DNA from: Azorinus chamasolen
Taxonomy: Eukaryota > Mollusca > Bivalvia > Cardiida > Solecurtidae
Direction: 5' to 3'
DNA: 64,000 bases
Assembly (NCBI GenBank): GCA_963576725.1
Contig: OY755240.1
Span: 97,498,316-97,562,315 of the forward strand
In this document: positions 40,468 to 51,439 of the stretch, one piece after another
Position numbering within the stretch: position 1 is the first letter of the stretch
How the letters are laid out: each line of letters opens with the position of its first letter
Notes under the pieces: model-generated
The model's database searches: none
What the model was told of the DNA's origin: nothing
The model's input: only the letters and a program-made list of their open reading frames with translations
Position numbers and translations under genes: made by a program

Positions 40468-40643
40468 ATCCATGCTTATAAAACTTTTAGTTGAGTCTGA
40501 GTTCGTTCTCAAATTATTGATTGGTCAGATTTGAGCCTTTGGCTCAAATCTGACCAATCAAAAGCTTGAGAACTCAAATCTTACCAATCAAAAGCTTGAG
40601 AACGAACTCAGACTCAACTAAAAAGCTTTATAAGCAGGGACCC
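40468..40643 (+). mobile_element. FB1 foldback element
   Basis: TATCCATGCTTATAAAACTT to GCTTTATAAGCAGGGACCC. Centre GAGCCTTTGGCTCAAA; doubled CCAATCAAAAGCTTGAGAAC block on the right. The left flank (AGTCAG) resembles the 17943 copy's flank (CATCAG). Confidence 0.85.
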
Positions 40644-40904
40644 AGGTCTATATTAAATGCAAGTTTAATAAACTAAGTTGAAAGTTTGTTCCAGAAATGG
40701 TGTACATATGTGCACTCTCAGAAAATGTGGTGTATGGTTTCATCTGTATAGGTCAATCACATTGTTACTGTATGGTTTCATCTGTATAGGTCAATCACAT
40801 TGATACTTTTAAATGTTTATTTCGATTAAAATACATGTATATGGTATATGAGAGATTAAAAGTGAAAGCTCAATATAGTAAAAACACAAAACGAACATAC
40901 AAAA
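40644..40904. other. Interval with 34-bp direct repeat
   Basis: GTATGGTTTCATCTGTATAG GTCAATCACATTG (split) is present twice in tandem at 40731-40800. Otherwise AT-rich and unrecognised. Confidence 0.5.
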
Positions 40905-41078
40905 GATGTATAATCCTGTGTCTTACGGGCCAGTGGTAGCTTAATGCAGGCCGAAAGTTATACAGAAAGCTCTTACAGGATCTTTCTGCATTACCTTTGC
41001 CCTGCATTAAGCAACCATGTACTCTTAAAGACACATATGTTTATTATTAAAATGGTCGCTTTAGGTGGGGTTTATTGT
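40905..41078. mobile_element. P5 pogo-like MITE
   Basis: TCCTGTGTCTTACGGGCCAG at the left; inner arms GGTAGCTTAATGCAGGCCGA and GCCCTGCATTAAGCAACCAT; apex AAAGCTCTTACAGGATCTTT; right tip TGGTCGCTTTAGGTGGGGTT TATTG (split). Confidence 0.75.
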
Positions 41079-41154
41079 ATGTATGATACGTACATGTGTA
41101 TATGCTATAAATATACTAGAGTTTGGAATTATGCAACGAAATGAGCTCAACTGT

Positions 41155-41395
41155 CAAAGGTGGCACCTTGGGTGTCTCTGTGGCCACATGGGGTAGCGGT
41201 ATGCTTGTCTTTCCCGCTGTGGTATTCGGGCGTGGACCGGTTTCGCACCTTTGGGGATGACTCTACCACAAACAGCGTTCTCTACGTGTTATCTAGCATG
41301 GGGATATCACAGAAAACGAAATGTGCCTGTCTTATATATCTTACCTCTGACGTGGGAGACACTCGGGTGAAACTGTAATCCTTTGTGATATATAT
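41155..41395 (+). mobile_element. Possible tRNA-derived SINE
   Basis: GTGGCCACATGGGGTAGCGG resembles a promoter A box and GGACCGGTTTCGCACC, 50 bp downstream, a weak B box. The rest (CTACCACAAACAGCG, GTGGGAGACACTCGGGTGAA) is unlike the other families here. The B box departs from GGTTCGANTCC, so a tRNA origin is uncertain. Confidence 0.4.
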
Positions 41396-42460
41396 TAAGT
41401 TTAATTAACCATTTGAAACGTCAATACCATATAACCCAACACAATGACATATCAAATACTGAAAACTTTGAGAAGTGTAATGTGTTTTCATGGAGGTCTT
41501 AATTGAATATCAGAAGAAATAGGCCTTTCACAGGCACGCATCAGTTAAACAATACAGATGAATGATAATGTCAATTATTGTATATTAAAAGCCAAACTGG
41601 GTGGCCGAACAATCAAGAGGAACGGTTTGAGGCAATTAAATTGGTTGTAGCACAAAAGCCTGTTGACCCCTTGGGTCAAAGCCAGAGCCAATCAGGGGTG
41701 ACCTTTGTCACTTGGAAGGTGCCATCTTTTTGCTATCTGTCCTATTGCGAATGATTTACGTCAATTTTGGAGAGTATCCAATTCATACAATTTCAAAAGA
41801 GTTCAATACAGGGCCGCTAATTAAGTCGCTATCTACCATACTTCGTATAATGGCATTGTTCTAATCAACGGTTTAAAAGAATGACAGTATTTTTCGCACG
41901 AAACGTAGATCTTCTTCTCAAGTTGTGATCTTGGGTTCCCCTTGACAATGCCCGTACCTGGCTAACCTTTGGTCTTTGGTAACCCAAGACGTCTTTATCA
42001 GCATGGTCTGTAAGACCCCATTGTGCAAATGTGTTAGATGCGCAACCCAACGCTACAATACGACTAAAGGAATGTATTGGTATGGCGAACGGTAAGGTAA
42101 TATAATAGATAAAATGACTGAAATACTCAACCTTGAGGAAACACATTAGGCAGAATGAATACGATTTTCCAGTGCGATAGATACGGACGATAATTTGTCG
42201 CCTGGCCTTAAACCGCGCCCTCTTTGTAATATTAATGAATTATGTACTTTGAGAGCAACTCAAAAGGCATAAACAAGAGAATGACGGACGTATTCAAACA
42301 TGTTTTTTCTCTGACGGCAGAATAAATAAAAGTGTCAATGTAAACAATGTACTTTTGACCGACTGGATCTGTCAGCATATTTTTGGATTCGATAGCGGAT
42401 ATTTGTTATTATCAGATATTTCAAAATGAACTTTGTTTTCATATATAGTGCAGATACAAT
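41396..42460. other. Low-copy interval, possible regulatory sequence
   Basis: More than 1 kb without recognised repeats, rare in this window. Near 41664-41725 lie TTGACCCCTTGGGTCAAAG (an exact everted pair TGACCC-3-GGGTCA), GAGCCAATCAGGGGTGACCT and CTTTGTCACTTGG. A minus-strand frame of 93 codons (41865-42146) is not recognised. Confidence 0.35.
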
Positions 42461-42469
42461 TTGGAGTTT

Positions 42470-42630
42470 CATACAAACCCATACTAAGCGACCATTGATT
42501 GATGAAAGGAGTCTGAAAAGCAAGTGGCTGCTTAATGAAGTCGACAGTAATCTCTTAAGTTTATATTGGTATATCTGCATTACAGTCCATTTGTTTTAAT
42601 CGATCACCTGTCTTAAAGATCCCAAAACAA
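42470..42630. mobile_element. P5-type MITE, worn
   Basis: CATACTAAGCGACCATTGAT, AAGCAAGTGGCTGCTTAATG and ATCTGCATTACAGTCC, TTTAATCGATCACCTGTCTT AA (split). The apex is lost. Confidence 0.6.
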
Positions 42631-42639
42631 GATATATTT

Positions 42640-43236
42640 TTAATGGTTGCGCAAAACAGATTTTGCTCCACTTTATATTTTGCATGGTATTGATTAATCA
42701 GTCAATTATCTAGCAATTACCAATAAGTAAAGTGCAATCCTTCAATTGCGTGCACTATTGTATCGAGTTACACATATACAGAGAACATACATTTGAAACA
42801 AAACAACACTACAGAGGCGTACACGAATATATGCACCTTCTGTTGAAAGAGACATGTAACCCATACTGCTTCAATATTGACAACATCAAAGTGCAGTTAT
42901 CAGACCAATTGGATTATGAATGATAAATTTCGAATATAAGTTTACACACAGAGCCATTGAATGTCTCCTCTAGATATGCACATGTAAATGCGAAATAGTT
43001 TGTGAACAACTAGATTATTTGGCAATATCGCATGCTAAATAGCGTATAAGTACACAATCTAAAGTTCTATCGCACACATTTATTTATAAAATAACACTAA
43101 CTTGATATTGAAGAAGTAAAAACAACTGTATGTTCCCACTAGTCCTATCTTGAAACTTTTCTGATTTGTTTGTCTTCGTTTTAAATGTAAAACATTTAGC
43201 ATAAAAGAAACAAAACAAAAGTATTGAAATAACTTA
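42640..43236. other. Interval without recognisable feature
   Basis: AT-rich, short frames only, no repeat family seen. Confidence 0.45.
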
Positions 43237-43298
43237 CCCCAACCGCCCCTACCCCCGCCCCCGTCTCTACCCCCGACCCGCCCCGCCCCTACCCCCGA
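43237..43298. repeat. C-rich tract, CCCCTACCCCCG-like units
   Basis: Runs of four or five C occur about nine times (CCGCCCCTACCCCCGCCCCC and on). The minus strand therefore has more than enough G runs for a G-quadruplex. Confidence 0.9.
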
Positions 43299-43603
43299 TC
43301 TATTTGAATTAATTAAACTGTATTTGCCGTTTACTTGCCATGTACCGGAACCAATAATGTTTCATTTATGTTGAAATAGCCCCATGTTGTAAACCCTGGT
43401 GAATAAAGAATTTGTCTGTCAAAGAAAAAAAGTAAGAACAATCTTTTTTTATTATTGGAATACGTTTCTAAATCTATATCGTTAATGCAAACATTGGTTT
43501 TTCTTGTTCAGCTTTAAAGACATAACGGTCATCAGTTTTTAAACTAATCGTTCGAATGTTGTAAGCGAATGTGACTGGTATTTGCAAATACAGAATTCAT
43601 ATG

Positions 43604-43712
43604 AGCAGTGTTTTAACTGTCCGTCATTCAAAATCCTCTCGCAAATTATATTCTTTTATACAGAATGGTCTCTATGTTAAACAATATTACACTTTAAAAC
43701 ATTCAGCATTGA
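43604..43712. mobile_element. T4 arm fragment
   Basis: TTTTAACTGTCCGTCATTCA AAATCCTCTCGC (split) matches the inverse of the T4 arm at 3940-3975 (GCGAGAGGATTTTGAATGAC). The core itself is missing. Confidence 0.55.
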
Positions 43713-43713
43713 A

Positions 43714-43911
43714 ATGATTAGTTGGTATGGTTTCTGGGATGTGTAATGATTAGTTGGTATGGTTTCTGGGACGTGTAAATGATTAGTTGGTATGGTTTCT
43801 GGGATGTGTAATGATTAGTTGGTATGGTTTCTGGGACGTGTAAATGATTAGTTGGTATGGTTTCTGGGTCGTGTAATGATTAGTTGGTATGGTTTCTGGG
43901 ACGTGTAAATG
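43714..43911. repeat. Minisatellite, alternating 32/33-bp units
   Basis: Six monomers of GATTAGTTGGTATGGTTTCT GGG (split). They alternate strictly between short ends (GATGTGTAAT or TCGTGTAAT) and long ends (ACGTGTAAAT), so the true unit is a 65-bp dimer repeated three times. Confidence 0.92.
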
Positions 43912-44199
43912 TAGAATAGAATAAAATTAATAAGTAAGAAAGGGAGAATAGCTGAAAATATTCCAATTCAAAGTACTTCTCATGGTATGGGAACAGTAAT
44001 ACAATGACACTGGCTACAACGGCCACATTTTGAAGAAGCATTGATGGGTTTGAAGGCAGGTGTCCGCATAAACACAGCATGGACATGGAAGTAATACAGA
44101 TATATACTATGGAAACTGTCTGCGCATTTTACGTTACTTCCACCTGCATGAAAACAAGTTATACCTCTATTAAGAACCAATATAGACATGTTATTGTTT

Positions 44200-45123
44200 A
44201 TAATGCCTAGGTCACGCATTCACGGATCACCTCGCCGGTTACACTACGGATTAAACCTCACAGATGACCCAGGAAATGCCAATTTCCGTAGTGCGATACG
44301 GATGCACGCAACGGTGTGAAAACGGGCTTTGATGGTCACACATTCACGGATTTGACGCCAGATTAGCTACGGATACGATCCGGCATCATTCGTGGCAATC
44401 TGTACTGGTCCATAGCTTTCCGTATTTAGTCGTACTCATACGTAGCAGTACTTGTATATCCGTGACAATTTTTGAACATATTCAAAATTTGACCTCGGAT
44501 CAAACAACCATATAGTATATCCTTACTAAACCGTATTAGAACGTACTGATTCGTTTTAGTCCTAAGTAAAACCGTATAAATCCGTACTTATTACAGTGCA
44601 CAGGCCCTGGCAGGTGTCTTTCCGTATTTAACCGTGTCATTTCCGTATTAAACCGTGTCGTACCGTAACAATCTGTATCACTCGTGGCCCATTCCTACAT
44701 TATTTACCATAGGTACGTCAAAGTCCGTTGTCACACCTTTGTGTGCATATGTATCGGACTACGGAAATTGGCATTAATAGGAAATTACACGGTTTGATAC
44801 GGAAATAACACGGTTTAATACGAAACGACACGTGTCAGGGTGTGTGCACTGCGGATGAAGAACGGTTTGCTACGGTATAAGTAAGAGTTAGTGCGAATAA
44901 AAACGGCTTAATACGAAATAGCACGGATGTACTACGGTTGTTTGATCCGTGGTCAAATTTTGAACATGTTCAAAAATTGTCACGGATATACAAGTACTAC
45001 TACTTATGACTACGGCTAAAATACAGAAAGCTACGGACCAATACAGACTGTCACGAATGATGCCGGGTCGTATCCGTAGCTAATCCGGAGCCACATCCGT
45101 GAATGTGTGACCTAGGCATTATA
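44200..45123. mobile_element. FB3, complex foldback of about 0.92 kb
   Basis: TATAATGCCTAGGTCACGCA at the left tip and GTGTGACCTAGGCATTATA at the right. A second tip-like copy (GGTCACACATTCACGGATTT) lies at 44334 and pairs with 45087-45110. Inverted matches: 44336-44540 with 44930-45110; 44276-44335 with 44705-44785; and an inner hairpin 44620-44665 with 44787-44830 (TTTCCGTATTAAACCGTGTC with ACACGGTTTAATACG). The first two pairs interleave rather than nest. CGTA/TACG words are very frequent. No coding frame. Confidence 0.8.
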
Positions 45124-45129
45124 GGCATG

Positions 45130-45455
45130 GTTTTGTGTTTATTGAGGACAGGGTTTGGTGATTATTTTAGACGTGATTTAGTGTTTATTGTAGACAGACT
45201 TAGTGGTTATGTATACATGTTTTAGTGTTTATTGTAGACATACTGATTTTTTATTGTAGACATGATTTGGTAGTCATTGTAGACAAGTTTTAGTTGCCAT
45301 TGTAGACAGGTTTTGGAAATTATAGTAGACACGTTTTAGTAGTCATTGTAGACAGGTTTTGGTAGTCATTATAATCAATATTTGGTAGTCATTGTAGACA
45401 GGTTTTTGGAAATTATAGTAGACAAGTTTTAGTTGTCATTGTAGACAGGAATACA
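45130..45455. repeat. Degenerate tandem repeat, about 23-bp unit
   Basis: TTTTGGTAGTCATTGTAGAC AGG (split) and variants (TTTAGTGTTTATTGTAGACA) occur about thirteen times. It starts directly after FB3. Confidence 0.8.
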
Positions 45456-45590
45456 CACATTCACAGGTATCTGTCAATTTGTAATATCCTTACGTCAGTT
45501 ATGCCTTGGTGGCATGATGCGCCATGGCCCGTTGGATGTCTGCTGTCTTAACTGTTTTAATAGAGTAAGGTGGAGCGGTGGACTGTTACG

Positions 45591-46090
45591 TACGGTGGCA
45601 CTAAGATGACATCCCGAGTTAAAACAAACTCACGAAAACAAATAATTTGTTTTCCCGAGTTAAAAAAAAAATACTCGCGAAAACAAACTTTTCCCGACTT
45701 CGGTTTTTTAACTCAGGAAAACAAAACGTTTATTTTCGTGAGTTATTGTCTTTTTTAACTCGGGAAAACAAACTATTGTTTTCCTGATTTTTTTAACTCA
45801 TGCAAGCAAAACTTTTGTTTTCGTGAGTTATTTTTTTAAACTCGGGGAAACGAACAACCCTATCTTGAGCGCTCAAGATAATCAGCCAATCACAGAAGCG
45901 GATTATCTTGAGGGAACACGATAGACTAACTCACGAAAACAAAAGTTTTGTTTTCCTGCTTTAAAAACAAGAAGTCTGGAAAACAAAATAAAGTTGTTTT
46001 CGCGAGTTAATTTTTTTTTAACTCGGGAACACATTTTTTTTTTTCGTGAGTTATTTTTTTAACTCAGGATGTCACCTTAGTGCCACCGTA
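45591..46090. mobile_element. FB4, 500-bp foldback with 6-bp target duplication
   Basis: TACGGTGGCACTAAGATGAC and GTCACCTTAGTGCCACCGTA are inverted ends. GTTACG flanks both sides (45585-45590, 46091-46096). The interior alternates GAGTTAAAAAAA and CGAAAACAAA words in both orientations. The centre is CTTGAGCGCTCAAG with AATCAGCCAATCACAG. A 62-codon frame in the left part is incidental. Confidence 0.88.
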
Positions 46091-46374
46091 GTTACGACAT
46101 AAGTTGTCACAATTTGTATATTGTCGCTATCGTATGTTGTCGCAACATATAAAATCTTCGATGACAAGTAATGCCAGCCTTTGTGGCATATTTCATCTCC
46201 ATGCTGGTGACATTGGCAATGACAATGATGATGATAACGGTGCTGTTCTTTTGAGTGATAATCATTCTGATGACACAGACCGTCGTTGTTATGATGGTGA
46301 TCAGTTGATATTCATGATTATATTGAGTACAGTTGATTTGATGGCTGTAATGGTAGCGCGCCAGAATTGTTCCA

Positions 46375-46580
46375 ATGTACCCTTTCCCGGTTCTACATTT
46401 ATTCCAAATTTCAATACGTACTGAATATTCATGAACAAAATAGTTATAATGAAATATGGAAGGTAGAACTGTGTAGCCATTTTAGATAGCAAACAGAGCA
46501 GATCCTATAAGAGCCGTCTGTTGTGGGTATGTTATGTTTGCCGATGCGTGAAAAGATGTTTATATGTAGGAAAATGTTAA
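46375..46580. mobile_element. T6 element
   Basis: GTACCCTTTCCCGGTTCTAC, TTTATTCCAAATTTCAATAC, ATGAACAAAATAGTTATAAT; core GCAAACAGAGCAGATCCTAT to TTGTGGGTATGTTATGTTTGC; right end GTAGGAAAATGTTAA. Confidence 0.8.
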
Positions 46581-46905
46581 TTATCTAATATTAGACTTAA
46601 ATTGCTAAAGACATATTTTACTGTTCAGAGATATTCTCACCCAGGGTTACCGCCCGAAGATCCTGGCATGTAATGTAACAGATCAGTGTCATATCCAGAT
46701 GATCCTGGCACGGCCGTAACTCACGTAAAACAGTTAGAACAACTTTATTGTGATCTACAGCGTGTCTGAAAGAGGTTTAATGTCACTAAAAACAATTTCT
46801 TGTGTTAGTGTTATCTCGCTTTTATTTATATTCTGTTATCCTAGCTCCGAATTTAAACAATAAACCTGGTTCGGACATGTGTTTTCAATGGTAGGTGCAT
46901 ATACA

Positions 46906-47108
46906 CCATAAACCTCTCTAAACGGGAATTCTAGTAGAGAAGAATTAACATACATTTATACAGGTGGATGCTTAATGCAGGCTGAAAGTCACGCAGAAAG
47001 TTCCTAGAGGAGTTTTCTGCATGTCTTTCACCCTGCGTTAAGCAGTCACCTGTTTCCAAGACCGATATTTATACCAAATGTAACGTCCGGTTAAGAGGGA
47101 TGCCACTG
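46906..47108. mobile_element. P3 pogo-like MITE
   Basis: CATAAACCTCTCTAAACGGG to AGGGATGCCACTG. Inner arms GGTGGATGCTTAATGCAGGC and CACCCTGCGTTAAGCAGTCA C (split); apex AAAGTTCCTAGAGGAGTTTT. The CATGTCTTTCACC / GGCTGAAAGTCACG stem is complete. Confidence 0.82.
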
Positions 47109-47109
47109 T

Positions 47110-48056
47110 ACAGCCTCCACGCTTCCAGGAGAGAGACTTGTTGTTGTAAATGGTTTTACAACCTCCCTACAATTTACCCCTGGTGTGTTTTATTAAGAAA
47201 TGAACGGCAAGCGGCTTAACGGTGTAATAAAGGGGAGTAGAATGAAATCACTAATGTGCAAATATGTCACCTATGCTGGCAAAACTCTCGAAAATGCATC
47301 TCGGAGGTTGAAATAGAAGTAAAACGCCGAAATGCTCACCGTGACACTATTTTGCTAAATTCCCGAGACTATCGTCTCCGCTGCTAATCTTGAGGTGATT
47401 AGGAGCGTGCTTTTTAGCGCTGTGAGGTGTGTTTTTGTATATACCAGAACAATCAAGGAATTATGGCAAATGTATTGTTTATTGGAGGTATTTCCCCATG
47501 CCGGGAATATGTATTCACAGAAAATGCGAGCACGCCTCATTTTCACCCATTTTGCAGTGTCATAGAATTAGGGAAAATGTGTTTGTGTGCGCCAAGCAGT
47601 GTTTTATTGGTTAAGATCACACAGAATTGTGGTTGGCACAGGGACCCTGCAGCTATTTACCTAGACGGGGCTATGCATTTCTGCCAAAGTGCCATCTTCT
47701 TAATCTTTAACACTTAAGGTCGTTTGCGTCAATCTTCAAAATAGACATTTTCTACCATTTCGTTGAAATAAAACCCCACCTATAATGTTGTGACACCTTT
47801 TGTTTCACCGAGTCTGAACGCAGATTCCTTCTGACACGCTTTTAGATTATTACTTCGGTATTGTATTGTGTTTTTCACTCACTTTTGTCATTTTTGAATA
47901 TATATATTTTTTTGATTTTTAATTTTAGTACAAATTGAACTGTATTATATCTCGTTCGATCCCACCGTTTTTAAATAGCTCTTACACTAAATATCCCCCT
48001 ATTGTGTTAACAAGGAAGAACACCTATATTTCTATATTTTCTAAAACAAATAAGTA
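47110..48056. other. Low-copy interval
   Basis: About 0.9 kb with no recognised repeats and even base composition. Plus frames of 96 and 61 codons overlap in different frames at 47427-47717 and a minus frame of 63 codons covers part; none is recognised. It is a candidate for conserved non-coding or single-copy sequence. Confidence 0.4.
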
Positions 48057-48376
48057 CAGTTGAACTTCGATAACTCGAACTTCAAGGGACCATACATATT
48101 AGTTCGAGATAACAGAAGTTCGAATTATCCGATTACTGAAATGAACAATTTCTCAAGGACACAGCTTAATACAGATCTAAAGTAATGCTGAAAGCTCCTG
48201 TAGGAGCTTTCAGCATTACTTTAGACCTGTATTAAGCTGTAACATGTGTTTCTAGATATCTGTAGCGATACATTTTAGTTATCAATCCTGTTTTGTAAGT
48301 ATTGGAAGGACTGGACTTTTTGTTCGAGTTATCCGAAGTTCGAGTAATCCGAGTTCGAGATATCGAAGTTCAACTG
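48057..48376. mobile_element. P4 pogo/Tigger-like MITE, complete, 320 bp
   Basis: TA flanks CAGTTGAACTTCGATAACTC and GAGATATCGAAGTTCAACTG. The inner hairpin is perfect over about 40 bp: AAGTAATGCTGAAAGCTCCT with AGGAGCTTTCAGCATTACTT, then AGCTTAATACAG..CTGTATTAAGCT outside. Ends agree with pogo-group termini. Confidence 0.92.
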
Positions 48377-48599
48377 TAATCTGTTTCTTTGCAAATGATC
48401 ATGCACGTAAATAAACATGGAGCGTACCATTTTTCAGCAGAGGTGAATTGTTGATCAAAATAAGTTTTCAGCCTTATGAAAGATAGACTGAGCCGCGTAA
48501 ATTATCGGATGTCCCACTTCACGTCACTCGTCCACTATTTGTATATTGAAATGAGGATGTTTACACAACAGGAAACATTCTTTGTTAAAATATTAAATT
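48377..48599. other. Interval without recognisable feature
   Basis: AT-rich sequence, nothing recognised. Confidence 0.4.
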
Positions 48600-48820
48600 T
48601 ATTCAATAATGGATTCAAGTAATACTCCAGCATAGAGTTCCTAAAATACGATAACACATATTAACACAGAAATTTTGGCCATTGCGGAAATTTTAGAATA
48701 AAATCTATATTGTTTCACAAGTAAACAGAGTAGATCTCGATCAGGCAACTCCTACATGACTCGTCTAATCTTGATCTACAATGTTTGTAAATGTTTCAAT
48801 GGAGTGATTATCAGGTAAAG
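48600..48820 (+). mobile_element. T1/T6-like element, worn
   Basis: ATTTTGGCCATTGCGGAAAT TTTAGAATA (split), core GTAAACAGAGTAGATCTCGA to TAATCTTGATCTACAATGTTTG around CAACTCCTACATGACTCG. Tips are unclear. Confidence 0.65.
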
Positions 48821-49507
48821 CGTTCAACCTCATTTTGTCAGCACGCTTGCCCACATACGCATAATGAACGCACGTCCTAATCAGAATCGTCGACCGGGAG
48901 CCAGGCAAGGTGCAATAATTTGAACCACAACTCCTTGCATTATCAAATAAGCGACCAACAGGTGCCCGCCTTACGAAAGATCGTGACACTGAAATTATCG
49001 TTATTTCTAACAAACGACGGTCGCACTTTATGTCGTACGAAGTCTGCCTAAATTGCTGCATGCTAGAGTGTGCGATACATTTCGCTACTCTTGTAGTAGT
49101 CCTTTCTCGACGCGACTCGCAAAACCAGCTCCTTTACAACCTCGCCAGCTCCTTTACAACATCACCTTCTAAGTTACAACACAATTATTGTATGTACTTG
49201 CTTTCATTTAATCCGCCTCCAAGAACTGGCGAATTTCGAGTATTGCACATTTCTTAATCTTGTTAATACCCAGTGCGATCAAAACCATGCCACTAGCATT
49301 ATGAGGAGAGAGAAATGTTCTTTTATCTCTTTCTGTTATCCTTTTCACCAAACCCACGTGTCAGCCTTAGATGCTTATAAGCCAGTATGCAGTTTATTGG
49401 TGGTAGAAGTAATGAGAAGAATGATAGAATGCAAGTGTGGTGTGAACGTTCCCTCTGTACACAACAGATCTGCGATTACCATCAAACTATAATCGTCATA
49501 AAACATT
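48821..49507. other. Low-copy interval
   Basis: Even composition, with the short direct repeat CCAGCTCCTTTACAACCTCG / CCAGCTCCTTTACAACATCA at 49129-49165. A 98-codon minus frame (48765-49061) overlaps the adjacent element, so it is not credited. Confidence 0.4.
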
Positions 49508-49742
49508 TTGGTTACCTGATAAATATTCATGTAAGAAATAATGACGTCATGAATATTATAATCAGATTTAACTTTCATAATTGCCCTAGTACACTGAAAT
49601 TGTATGTTATTGGTTAAACTAATCAGATCTAAATTATGTCCATAAGCACACTGATCAGACCGTTCCTAGAGAAGTTTTCTCTGGGTCTGTCTTGTTTGCA
49701 AATACGTCAAAAGGTGTATATAAATGGAGAAAGGGAATTTAA
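49508..49742 (+). mobile_element. T1 element
   Basis: TTACCTGATAAATATTCATG, with a perfect ATGACGTCAT at about 49541. The core CACTGATCAGACCGTTCCTA to TCTCTGGGTCTGTCTTG TTTGC (split) has lost GCAAACAGAGCAGACC on the left. It ends GGAGAAAGGGAATTTAA. Confidence 0.75.
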
Positions 49743-50904
49743 ACCACTATACGTTCAGGCAATACGGGACTCTAACTCGGGCATACCAGCCCGTACACCC
49801 TGCCAAATTTCTGTGTAACTAATATTCTCCTTTTCTCATGTAAATACCAGTAATAAGGTGCTGTACATGTACAGCAAAGTGCTTAATAAGTATTATATGA
49901 TATTTTGACTGAAGTGTATATAGTATTATTTACTTGAGCATTGAAAGCAAAGTAGTTTTAAACAGTACAGACACTGGTAAAATGCCATTTTTATTTCGAG
50001 TATACTAGTATACGAAATGCTAGCCTTCTAATGCTCATATGAATTAATTATGCTAGATAAAAAAAATAAAATCAAAGCAAAAGTCAGGTATAGAAAGGGA
50101 ACAACAAAGTTAATGATTAGATATCTTTATTTCAAAAAGCTACAATACATAATTACTTTATTAGCTCTGATCTAATATTCCGACCACTAAGGGCCTTTTT
50201 CAAAGATTATCATGCCCGAGAATACTGATTGAAATTGTCAGATATTTTGTAGTCGATATATCAGAGCAGAGCTATTCAAGTAGTTATGTATTATAAACTG
50301 ATATATCTGTCGAGTGACCATGCCCCAAATCACAGGTGAACAATGCCGGGTGATGACAAAGAAGTATACAAAGCTTACGAATGAGTCATAGAAAGATGAC
50401 CGGGTGATGCTCCGGACAGATGCGGACAGACCGATGAACTGACAGACAGACTGGTCAGCAGACAGAGTGATTGCAGTATATGTCCCTCAACTAGTTGGAG
50501 GGGGAATAATAATAGGTAAAACAACGGGAACAGCATCCGTATTGCTGAATTGCACATGAATCGTTGTGGTTGAATAGTTTCTTGACCGTTATTCTGGCGC
50601 CTCTTTCCAAATAGTCATGTTAATTCATAAAAAGAACAGAAATGGAATTACTGTTAATCACTGTGTTGATGAATAATATTTTAATGAAGGTCAGACCTTC
50701 TTTACTGACGGAATCGGTAACTGGATACCCAAATGCTTCATTGCGACTTGGGAGTATATAGTACAATATACACGCACACGCAGTTAGTTCCGTGCATCAG
50801 ATTTTAACTGATACAAACTATTTTATCTTTTTGGAGACAATATCTCTATATCTTGCTATTTCTTGCTATATATGTACTTATAATATATGCACATGTGCAT
50901 TCTA
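49743..50904. other. Interval without recognisable repeat
   Basis: Over 1.1 kb with no family match; one ACAGACxGAC-rich stretch at 50400-50470. No credible frame. Confidence 0.45.
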
Positions 50905-51000
50905 ACACCTTGGCAAATAGAACAGACCCATATTCGATCTGACATTCCTGTATGATCAGTCTGATCAGGGTCTGCTCTGTTTGCGCATGAAACATATCAG
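50905..51000 (-). mobile_element. T1 short arm and core
   Basis: GCAAATAGAACAGACCCATA to GATCAGGGTCTGCTCTGTTT GCGCATG (split). The long arm is missing after AAACATATCAG. Confidence 0.65.
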
Positions 51001-51439
51001 ATATATTTTCATCATGTCGCTATATAGCTCAGTCATTTCTATTTGTTCCTTATATATTTGCTCTGTATATTTCTTTCTTAATAAATATGTTTGCTCATTC
51101 ATACTTGTTCGGTATATTTAGTATTTGATAAGTGTGTTTACCTATTTGTTTCTTATCACAATACAATTCCAAAATGAACCAAGGTTTTTTCCATACCTTG
51201 ACTTTACTATTTCCACAACATTGTATTGCAAATAAAACAGGATACTCACTGACAACATTCCTCATACTTGACTATCATAATACGGCATATACTGGTGTTG
51301 AAAGCATATTAATCATCCAATCAAAAACATATAAAAAAGTGAAGTACCTAGTTATAGTCTACTTTCAGTCCGAATGACCGCTCAGTCGACTGTACTTTTA
51401 CTTCCCTGGTCATTGAGTCATTGGTCTACAATATTGAGC
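51001..51439. other. Interval without recognisable feature
   Basis: AT-rich; 51040-51160 repeats TATTTGTTTCTTA-like words irregularly. Confidence 0.4.

Noticed and set aside
46104..46424. 106-codon plus frame with DNDDDN and similar tracts
   Set aside because: It is low complexity, overlaps the T6 element at its end, and matches no family known to me.
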